Assembly: GCA_026119935.1 (NCBI GenBank) | Contig: JALRMH010000063.1 | Location: forward strand, 62,001-126,000 | DNA from: Endothia cerciana | Taxonomy: Eukaryota > Ascomycota > Sordariomycetes > Diaporthales > Cryphonectriaceae | Length of the DNA stretch: 64,000 nt | Direction of reading: 5' to 3' | Shown: positions 56,750 to 64,000 of the stretch, in pieces | How positions within the stretch are numbered: position 1 is the stretch's first letter | Layout: every line of letters starts with the position of its first letter | Position numbers and translations under genes: made by a program | Notes under the pieces: generated by a model | Databases searched by the model: none | What the model saw: the letters and a program-made list of their open reading frames with translations, nothing else | What the model was told of the DNA's origin: nothing

Positions 56750-57880
56750 AGAGAGATTGCTCAGCATTCGCAATGCGTGGAATTCGACTCGAAGACCTGC
56801 AAGTGCATTCCAGCCTTCAACAAGATGGCCGAGACCGCACCTAAACAGTTCAAGCTGTCCTATGACTACCTCATTCTAGCATCAGGATGTACCAACAACA
56901 CATTCGGCACACCCGGTGTTGCGGCAAATGCAATTTTGTCCGTACGGCACGGGATGCTAAAGCAGTTCAGGCCCACATCCGTAATTGCTTTGAAATGGCT
57001 TCAATGCCTGGTCTGACAGACAGGAGAGTAAGTAGTGATACACTGATAGGGTCTGGTTTATCGACATCCGCAAGCAGATACGGAAGCTAGGTAGCAGGTG
57101 CTGACCGCCAAACGTGCAGTTCGAGTTTATTCTCCATTTCGTTATAGTTGGAGCGGAACCCACCGGCCTCGAGATATCAAGCGAACTCTCTGATCTCTTC
57201 CACGAAGATTTCGCAAGGCTACACCCGCATGTCAAGAAGTATATGCGTATCTCGATACACGACATCGCACCAAACGTGTTATAGGGCTTTGACCAGAACG
57301 TTCAGGAGTACGCCATGAACAGTTCCGACAAGAGAGACGTCTAAGTCGTCACCAGCAGCCATATCAAAAATATTGACAGAAAAGCCATCTATACCAAGGA
57401 GCTGGGCAGGATACCTTGCGGCGTAGTGACTTGGAGTACAGGGAATAAGATAACGCCGCTCGTGGAGAAGCTCAAGTGCAAAAAAGCTAAGAAGGGTCTA
57501 CCGCGGATGCTTACAGACGAATTCCTCAGGCTAAAGGCCGATAAGGACGGCATCATCCCCGATGTCTTCGCTCTCAGTGATGCTGCAGATGTTGAGGCCT
57601 CAAGTCTGCCGACAACCGCAGAGGTTGCTTGCCAAACAGGCAAGTGGCTTGCATCGGCTATCAAGAAAGAGTTCGAAGAGAGGAGGGTCAGCCCTTTCGA
57701 ATACAAGCAAGCACCTATTGTTGCGTATTTGGGTCATAGTGATGGTGTAGTCGCTGGGAAAAGTGATTACACCGGACCTGAAGCCTGTTCCTATGGACTC
57801 GGACATGGAGGCAACGAGTGTTGGTGGTTGTCAGCTGGGTGCTGGATCCACTGGCCGGCAGGGCAGTCACCCCAAGGTAG
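56750..57880 (+). pseudogene. Alternative (type II) NADH dehydrogenase pseudogene
   Basis: These are remains of a rotenone-insensitive, single-polypeptide NADH:ubiquinone oxidoreductase (external mitochondrial type). The first part KTCKCIPAFNKMAETAPKQF and LSYDYLILASGCTNNTFGTP is in one frame. It shifts before NFVRTARDAKAVQAHIRNCF, and an intron-like gap with a gtaagt donor at 57029 ends near 57118. The NADH-binding motif then reads VIVGAEPTGLEIS, where Gly is expected at the Glu. A TAG (57283) and a TAA (57342) interrupt the part with HEDFARLHPHVKKYMRI and VQEYAMNS. The C-terminal part CGVVTWSTGNKITPLVE to FEYKQAPIVAYLGHSDGVVA is open for about 125 codons, then the frame is lost before the usual membrane-anchoring end. 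The N-terminal FAD motif is absent. Confidence 0.8.
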
Positions 57881-58209
57881 GTGTCCCTACTATATAGCTT
57901 TATACATGTTTGCAAGCACGGACCACTAAAACTTGTTTTATATATGATATATCTGAGTGAAGCGGGAAGCATGCAATCACTCTTGGTGGAGCACACATAT
58001 GAACAAACTTCCATAGTTTGGAGCCTGATGAAATAAAAATGATATACAGGGAAACTTTGATTTTATTGAATTGTATGAAAATGGTGTTTTCCAAGTACGT
58101 GACATCACAACATCTCCCCTTTCTAGGAGAAATAATCATGTTGGCCTTCCTCCTCCCTCTAACCACTTTATAGTCCCAGATCACATATGTCTATATCATC
58201 AGTACCTGA
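57881..58209. other. AT-rich spacer between NADH dehydrogenase relic and GH64 gene
   Basis: About 330 bp, AT-rich, with convergent 3' ends on either side. No feature seen. Confidence 0.5.
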
Positions 58210-59601
58210 TTATTTGCCCACCACTATAAAAAGCAGCTCTGGGGTCGGGTCTCTGATCAATCCTGCTGCATTTGCTGTCGCGTTACCGAGATTTGCGCCG
58301 ATCGGGCCGGTATCATCGTACGCAAAGGCGTAACCCATGCCGTCGTACTGGCGTTCATGTACGGCCCGCGCATAGTGGTTGGTGTGAGCAACCCCGTAGT
58401 ACTGTTCCGCTGTGATGTTCGCGTTGGGTTGGAGGTCGCCATGCTGGATGAGGAGGGTGCTTCGTTGAAAGGCAGCGCACAGCCGGGGCACAATCTCTGC
58501 CTGAGTCCAGTCACTATTTTCATTGACAATGAAGGGACTTCCGCTGTCTTGTGTACAGCCGAATACTTGTACAGTGCTTGGTCTAACGAAGATGTATTGA
58601 TTGTCACCTGCGTGACAGACGAGCTCTTCATCGTCGCTGATGTTGCAGACTACCATCACGCCAATTTCAACCTCGCTACCGTTCAGGCTAGAGGACTTAC
58701 TGTCTTGGGTGTCGATCGTTAAGTTCGTCCTTCTGTACGTTTCCCAGACTTCTTGAATATAGGGTTCGTAGTAGGTGGATAGGTTATCATTTGGGTGCAT
58801 GGTGAGGTACTGGCTCGGAGATAAAACGCGAATCAGCCTGCCACGACTACGAATGCAGAGCTTTGACCAATTGTACTGATCTGTCTGACTTTGTTTTTCG
58901 AGGGCCTCGCAGATTGAATTTGTCGCATTCTGGGAGAGTCCATGGACCGCAGTCGTAGCCCCTGTTCGTGATACCACACTGATACCTAAAGGTATCGAAA
59001 CGAAATCCACGTTGGAAATATCCGCATAGAAGTTGCCCTCTAAGTATGTGAACTCCATGAATTGGAAGGAGATGTTATATTCTCTGAGGTCGGGATTTGA
59101 GACGGATGGCTGCACAAATCCCGAGTTTGATCCACCTTCTAATGTGCCGAATGGAAGTTGCTCTTCGGCGACGTAAATACGGCCACTGGCTGCGTAACTT
59201 GGTAGGAAAAACGACGTGTTTCTGCCAGGGAGAAGCTGAATCTCATAGTTGATGTCCCCGAGGGTGTAGTAATAGGGGGCTGAACTGTTCCCGTCCGGCT
59301 TGACTTTCCACGAGAAAGAGCCGAGACTTTCATTATAGAGGACGTAATAGTCCCCGTTTTCAGGGTCTACGGCGGTGACGTAGGCATAAAGTGGTTGGTT
59401 AGTCTGGTTATTGTAGATAGTGACATTAAGTCGCGTGTCACTTCGAGCCTCGTTATCGAATTCTCGACGCAAAAGAAGACGTTCTGTCTCCACACAACCA
59501 AATTCTGCCTTTGGCCTGTGGGTTTGTAAGTTTGTTGAGGGAGTTGAGGAGAATAACGAAAGAGCAGCCATAAGACCCGAAGCTTGGGGAAGAAGACGCA
59601 T
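58210..59601 (-). CDS. GH64 beta-1,3-glucanase (thaumatin-like fold), secreted
   Basis: This is a glycoside hydrolase family 64 protein, which releases pentasaccharides from beta-1,3-glucan. It is a single exon of 463 residues from ATG 59601. An upstream in-frame ATG at 59688 would add 29 residues before the signal peptide and lies too close to the TATA box, so 59601 is preferred. The N-terminus MRLLPQASGLMAALSLFSS is a signal peptide. Conserved GH64 blocks include NVTIYNNQTNQPLYAYVTAVDPE, ASGRIYVAEEQLPFG, FQFMEFTYLEGNFYADISNV with DFVSIPLGISV, LSPSQYL, YYEPYIQEVWETY and GVAHTNHYARAVHE. The catalytic carboxylates of the family fall in the MEFTY and Asp-rich (NVDFV) region and appear present. 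It is intact amid pseudogenes. Confidence 0.85.
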   Translation of the reverse strand: MRLLPQASGLMAALSLFSSTPSTNLQTHRPKAEFGCVETERLLLRREFDNEARSDTRLNVTIYNNQTNQPLYAYVTAVDPENGDYYVLYNESLGSFSWKVKPDGNSSAPYYYTLGDINYEIQLLPGRNTSFFLPSYAASGRIYVAEEQLPFGTLEGGSNSGFVQPSVSNPDLREYNISFQFMEFTYLEGNFYADISNVDFVSIPLGISVVSRTGATTAVHGLSQNATNSICEALEKQSQTDQYNWSKLCIRSRGRLIRVLSPSQYLTMHPNDNLSTYYEPYIQEVWETYRRTNLTIDTQDSKSSSLNGSEVEIGVMVVCNISDDEELVCHAGDNQYIFVRPSTVQVFGCTQDSGSPFIVNENSDWTQAEIVPRLCAAFQRSTLLIQHGDLQPNANITAEQYYGVAHTNHYARAVHERQYDGMGYAFAYDDTGPIGANLGNATANAAGLIRDPTPELLFIVVGK

Positions 59602-60237
59602 GGTGTGAGTGATGAGCTGTTGCCGAAAAAGTGCGAGAAAAGGAGAATGGCTGAAGACTACAAAACCGTCAAAAAGGCAAGTCTTCATCTCAGAAATAGG
59701 ATCACTCAGGAAGGAGAATTATATATAGACATTGTTGAGGCCCTGACGAGGGCCTCCTGCCGTATGACTGTCTATGAAGGCAGTGAATCAGATCGGGCCA
59801 TGAGAAACGAAGGCAGGCTCCTGCATCTTTGAACAGCAAAAGATCCACTCATTGCACAACAATGAACGACATCTGGAAATCGGATTGTCATTGAATACGT
59901 TCACCCAGACTCCATGGTCAATCACATAGAGTCTTACGTGAGTAGACCGATGATTACCGAAATATGCACCGGCTAATAGCGACTGGCAGACGGTGGTGAG
60001 GACATACCATGCAACTGGTGTTTTTATGGGGGGGGGGGGGGAGTGGAGGGTTTGCTAGCCCAAGATGAGCTGACGCACGTACAAACAAGAAGCATGCTTA
60101 ATATACACAAAGAGCACATCTACTAATTGAATATAAAATGTATAATTTGTCTATGAAACTGCTCAACCTCGATTTCGTGTGTCTTCGTGAGTATACTTGG
60201 GCTTCAGCGACGATGATTCTTGTGGTCACTTGATTTG
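59602..60237. other. Intergenic region upstream of GH64
   Basis: About 640 bp with a G run at 60029 to 60041; it contains the GH64 promoter and the 3' end of the SDR relic. No gene seen. Confidence 0.5.
59718..59727 (-). promoter_or_regulatory. TATA box of the GH64 gene
   Basis: TATATATAAT on the minus strand, 30 nt before the ATG at 59688 and 117 nt before the ATG at 59601. This spacing supports transcription starting near 59690 and translation from 59601. Confidence 0.5.
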
Positions 60238-61307
60238 CTATATGTGAAGCTGTTCGCACCATTCCCAGAAGTCTTGTGCCTTACCATCCTCAATCGCCTT
60301 CAAGATGCCAGTGTTGGTGGATTCCTGCTGGATTCGTCCGAAAGGCAAGATGTATGCACCGTTGTTTTCAAGGCTGACTTCGCCACACAGTCCGGCATAC
60401 AACATCGTATAGGCGCCTATCTTCGGTGGATAGAAAGTTGGGTTCAAGAATGTCATCAGCCAGCTCGGCTGATGCTTCCAGACAGGAGTGATGATCATCC
60501 CGGGATTCTGCGTAACACTGACGATGCCATCGGCTTTGCCTGCCTCACTTTCGTGGCCCCATCTGCGAGCCCCTTCAACACCCAGAAGCCAATTTCCCGC
60601 CTTACTTGCTGCATAGTCGCGTGATGCCGACTCTGACCCTGTCCCCGAGGCATTCATCCTGTTGAGGACGCCGAGGTCAACGACGCCTTCCGGTGCGAAC
60701 CGTTCAATGATGACCGAACTAGTCCAGATCACGCGCGTTGCGCCGGGCAGCGAGGAAGACGCTGCAGTGCGCAGCCGAGGTAACAATTCCTGCGTGAAAA
60801 GCAGGGGTGCGACACAGTTTACCCCGACATGGCCCTCGATGCCCTGTTTGGTCTTCGTTCCAGCTGGACTTCCGGCAATGCCCGCATTATTCCAGAGCAC
60901 ATCCAGGCGTGACTCTCTTTCTGCGAAGAATACGGCCGAGCGCTTTATCGTAGAGAGGTCGTTGAGGTCGAGATGCATGTAGATTACGCTCCCTGGTGGG
61001 CCAGCTGTGCTCTCGTTTCTGGAGGCTGTTTTATTCTCCTCTATGACCTCCTTGATGGCAGCTTGGGCACGCTCCTCTGACCTACAAGCTATGTAAATTT
61101 TTGCACCTTTGGGGTACAGCAGTTTTACAAGCGCCAGTCCAATGCCGGAGTTACCTCCGGTAATGATAAACACTCGCCATCTTGGCGCAGCACAGATGCT
61201 TCAGTGTAGGTCGGCTTCGGCGGGAACTACTGATCCACGATATCGAGAACCTTGGCCAGGGATAGGTTACTGAAGAGGGTCGAAAAGTTGATAAGAGTAT
61301 TCGGCAT
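60238..61307 (-). pseudogene. Short-chain dehydrogenase gene broken near its 5' end
   Basis: This is an SDR of the retinol-dehydrogenase/WW-domain-oxidoreductase-like group. From 61173 to 60238 the frame is open, with ITGGNSGIGLALVKLLYPKG, NNAGIAG, WTSSVIIERFA and the catalytic pair in DYAASKAGNWLL. The normal N-terminus lies just upstream but is broken. ATG 61307 starts MPNTLINFSTLFSNLSLAKV, then an in-frame TAG sits directly before FPPKPTYTEASV. One base is missing before the VFIITGG strand. No in-frame ATG exists between that stop and the cofactor motif. A transcript starting inside could at best make a protein from a later Met lacking the NAD(P) motif. It overlaps the 3' end of the membrane-protein gene by about 40 bp on the same strand. 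Confidence 0.75.
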
Positions 61308-62328
61308 GGTGGAGATAGGATCTCAAGCTTGTTTCCTGTGTGACCCTAAGCAAGCAAAGGATTGAGAGACTAGTAAGGACGCGCTGCAGGAAGGTTCCCA
61401 GAGTCACCAACTTCCATAGGGCTCTAGGCTTGCTAGGAGACTTGACAGCAGGTATCAAGACACCCCTGGGCCACGATTTTGCCGACGACACGATACCCAT
61501 GGCCGAGTACATCAAGCTCACAGGCCTCGTAAGCTCCCTCAACACTATGAGACATCCCCACAGCATGGCGCCAGCGAATACTGTCGCTATTGCAGCACAA
61601 GCCAACGTTGAACACAGATCCAGTGCTCTCAGGCTTGGAACGCCGCGCGCCACCGTCCATATTAACGAGACGATGCAACATAGAAAGCCGAGCAGAGTCT
61701 GGAATAGTGGAAGACCACCAGGTAAAAGAGGAAAAGGAGGATCTTTCTCATCCACACGGTCTCGAGGGATAGTATCATCTCCTTTCTTAACGTCAAGGGT
61801 CTCGACGATGTCGTTGCGACAGACGTGCGTAATGTCAGCGTGTGTATCCATATAGAGTTCATCCAGATAGAGATCGGCAGCAGCCGCAAATTTTCGATCG
61901 GGTTGGTATTCTTGTTTGTCTTGAGATTGTTGTTGCTTAGGCGGGCTAGTGTATCCTGACATAACCAACGACGACCTTGGTGGCCAGGCTGAGGTTTGGC
62001 CGAAGGGGACTGTCTTGGCACGCTTTCTGGCCATGCTGGTACTGCTCTGAGCTTCATGATCACTCTGGCTTTGTGTCTGCTTCGCATTCATGATCGGATA
62101 GGTCTGGAGAGTCTGGAGGGCCTGGAGGGCCTGGAGGGTCTGGATCCCAGTGTCGGTCTTCGCCTTGTTTTGTCTAGTTGTTAATCTATGCGGCTTGCCC
62201 TTCTCCTCCTTGATCAAGCGGTGGGTGGGTGAATGATATCGTACCTGGAGCATCCGCTGGTTTGCCCTCTCCTCATCGTCAGTGATGACTAAGATATCTT
62301 TGACCTTGACCTGGTCCTTGGTATGCAT
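61267..62328 (-). CDS. Hypothetical membrane protein, no family recognised
   Basis: An open frame of 353 residues from ATG 62328; a second plausible start is the ATG at 62091 (MNAKQTQSQSDHEAQ), 79 codons on. I do not recognise the family. The N-terminal half is hydrophilic, with a Leu-Gln repeat (QTLQALQALQTLQT) encoded by 9-bp tandem repeats and a basic patch (MARKRAKTVPFG). The C-terminal half has two strong membrane spans (FQTLLGFLCCIVSLIWTVA and CSTLACAAIATVFAGAMLWG), a possible third (VLTSLSILCLL) and a soluble tail. It has no frame damage, unlike its neighbours. Codon use and coding status cannot be tested here; it could be a lineage-specific gene or a chance frame, and the membrane spans favour a real protein. 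Confidence 0.45.
   Translation of the reverse strand: MHTKDQVKVKDILVITDDEERANQRMLQVRYHSPTHRLIKEEKGKPHRLTTRQNKAKTDTGIQTLQALQALQTLQTYPIMNAKQTQSQSDHEAQSSTSMARKRAKTVPFGQTSAWPPRSSLVMSGYTSPPKQQQSQDKQEYQPDRKFAAAADLYLDELYMDTHADITHVCRNDIVETLDVKKGDDTIPRDRVDEKDPPFPLLPGGLPLFQTLLGFLCCIVSLIWTVARGVPSLRALDLCSTLACAAIATVFAGAMLWGCLIVLRELTRPVSLMYSAMGIVSSAKSWPRGVLIPAVKSPSKPRALWKLVTLGTFLQRVLTSLSILCLLRVTQETSLRSYLHHAEYSYQLFDPLQ
62104..62142. repeat. 9-bp tandem repeat (CTGGAGGGC/T)n
   Basis: About four imperfect 9-bp units that encode the LQALQALQT stretch of the hypothetical membrane protein on the minus strand. Confidence 0.8.
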
Positions 62329-63463
62329 GTTATTTACCTTGGCGCAGGTCTTCAAAGGCTACAAGCCCTGATTCCGAAGATGTAGAAGAGTTGTGAATAC
62401 GGACATTGGGCGAACCTACACGCGTCGAGCGATTCCAACATGCCGACGGAAGTATTGAAAGTAAAAGACACCTGTATGACAGACCTTGTGTTTCACTGAC
62501 GGCGAATCGAGGCGCGAAAAGCCACGAACATCTTTCAAGAACTTATAGAAGATCTCAAGTTGCACCACACTTCGTTTACGATACTTGTTTCAATAGGTGT
62601 ACTGAGCCCATCGAGGTCTGACTATGTCGTTTAATTCCCATAAGGGGCTATGGTACAATGCTAATAATTTATCTTGGTTTGCCAAGTCCATGGATGCCAA
62701 CCGACATATCCACTCTGAGCTTCGAGCCACTCTTAGAGCTGAATTTTCAGGATCTACCCTCTCGGTAGACCATATTCTTGGCACTGAAATCCCACACCCT
62801 GATGGCACTTGCAAGGGGACCCTCCTATTAGCTGGAATGGCCAAAGCACAGCTTCGCTAAACTACTATTGATACCGAAGTCCGGGGTTGCAGATTACCCA
62901 AGGGCCATCAAGTCTTGAATCTGCACATCAACAGAGCACCATTCCCGATGGATGAGGCTGGGCGCAGTGCTAGCAGTCAGGCAGCGGACGCAAGGCTTGG
63001 CGAAGGGTCCCAGACTGATGTATGAGATATGAAGGACTTTCTGCGGATTAGGCTAGAGGACCTGCACTATGAACTGTGAAGCGATGATGGTGAGAAGGTG
63101 AACGTTATGGAAAAGGTCGGTGATGCGTCGGTTTGAAATAGTGCCAAGGTCGGAAGGTGAGCAGAAGGTTAATTCATCTTGGTTCCGTATGCTTCTAAAT
63201 CGCTACCCTACATGCTAAGGGATGGGTGAAAGAAACAATGTGATGTCCTCAAGATGCAATTAGACCAGACTGATACCCATAGCGTTCGCGGGCGGAAAGA
63301 CATCCCCAATTTCCAATTTCCTACCACACAGAACATGCGCTAAATATCTGTCAGGTTGCACTATAAGTAGACCTGCCAAGGTGCTGAGCGAGCCTCGGCA
63401 CTGCTAGATCTTTTAGCGATCATCTTGTAGTGTAGTGGTCTTGGCAGCACAACTCTGACAATA
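62329..63463. other. Intergenic region, one short open frame
   Basis: A plus-strand frame with ATG at 62624 (78 codons, ending 62860; contains LRATLRAEFSGSTLSVDHIL) is the only protein-like item; it has no recognised family and no neighbouring exon. The rest is featureless. Confidence 0.3.
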
Positions 63464-63862
63464 TCACAGCTCATCCATGCGGTTGTACGCCATCATTCTT
63501 CCGGTCATGCTTCCACGGCCGCAGACGTCCTCCAACCACTGCAGCCTGCCAACGGGGTTGCCGTCCACGGACATGGACCCTGACGATATTGATTGCGCTG
63601 GTGGGAGGCTGGCTAGGAAGATGTCTGCATAAAACTTCCTTGGGCTGGCATTCCGCAGTACTCAAAAGACGCGTGAATAGATATTTGTTAGCCACCGCAG
63701 CCGAGCAGCCTTGTCGTCGCCGTCGTCGTCATGATGGGCAGATGCATCCCCACCCATTGCGGCGAGTCGAGTCTCGATGGCGGCGAGGATGGTGGACTCG
63801 AAGTCGGATTGGGCGGCATTGGGCGACGATCTCGAGACTGACGACTCGAGGGCAGAAGGCGT
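63464..63862 (-). pseudogene. Possible decayed coding region of unknown family
   Basis: On the minus strand one frame is open for 66 codons (63862 to 63665; includes SDFESTILAAIETRLAAMGG), is broken by a single TGA at 63664..63662, and is open again in the same frame for 65 codons to the TGA at 63466..63464 (includes GNPVGRLQWLEDVCGRGSMT). Composition is protein-like in both halves. A pyrimidine-rich acceptor-like CTCGAG lies at the upstream end. I do not recognise the family, and the upstream part would lie beyond the right edge. Confidence 0.3.
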
Positions 63863-64000
63863 TCAGCCGAGATCTTCGTAAAAGGTCTGTGGCACAGCGT
63901 ACAGCCTTATCGTGATGAGATCATGGTGCAGCTGGCAGATATACCCGTGGTCTGTTTGTTCGTATAATTAATATCATCAGCAGGAATAAGCAAGCAAGCA

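Noticed and set aside
1..64000. CRISPR array, bacterial operon or telomeric repeats
   Set aside because: No spaced direct repeats, no ribosome-binding-site-led gene strings, and only isolated TTAGGG hexamers; the window is eukaryotic chromosomal DNA.

Overview
The window is nuclear DNA of a filamentous ascomycete, most likely a Sordariomycete (inference). Genes carry short introns of about 50 to 140 nt with GT..AG ends and CTRAY-like branch sites. The conserved genes are clear fungal orthologues (RTT107, VPS25, NDC80, PEX14, TIM17, DUG2), and the rest are plant-biomass and cell-wall enzymes, MFS transporters and a Zn2Cys6 regulator. Coding sequence is GC-rich. There is no operon structure and I saw no CRISPR array or convincing tRNA or rRNA gene. 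Exon models were read by eye; for the intact spliced genes the exon phases close exactly.

Left part, 1 to about 23 kb, is gene-dense and conserved: a partial GH81 beta-1,3-glucanase (-), the six-BRCT protein Rtt107/Brc1 (+), ESCRT-II subunit Vps25 (-), kinetochore subunit Ndc80 (-) and peroxin Pex14 (+, with a 7-nt microexon). A divergent xylan-degrading pair follows: a GH11 xylanase (-), which appears broken, and a CE5 acetylxylan esterase (+). Then come a GBD/FH3 (Rid1-like) protein (+) and a frameshifted leucine-rich-repeat gene (-).

Middle part, about 23 to 42 kb, is sparser. It has a short-chain dehydrogenase (-) and a 10-exon MFS sugar transporter (-), then a 4.4-kb gene-poor stretch. 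Next is a salicylate-hydroxylase-type FAD monooxygenase pseudogene (+) that carries a solo LTR with a perfect 5-bp target duplication. A DHA1-type MFS transporter (-) and a Zn2Cys6 transcription factor (+) follow. These last three look like the remains of a small catabolic or metabolite cluster.

From about 42.7 to 54.5 kb the window is again conserved: Dug2 (WD40 plus M20 peptidase, -), Tim17 (+), a type-2 asparaginase (-) and a single-exon MFS transporter (+).

From 54.5 kb to the right edge the DNA is decayed: pseudogenes of a metallo-beta-lactamase (-), an alternative NADH dehydrogenase (+) and an SDR (-). One intact GH64 beta-1,3-glucanase (-) and one unrecognised membrane protein (-) lie among them. 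Several of the inactivating stops can be explained by C:G to T:A changes, as RIP-like decay would produce. In this reading the window alternates conserved housekeeping blocks with accessory blocks in which most genes are being lost.
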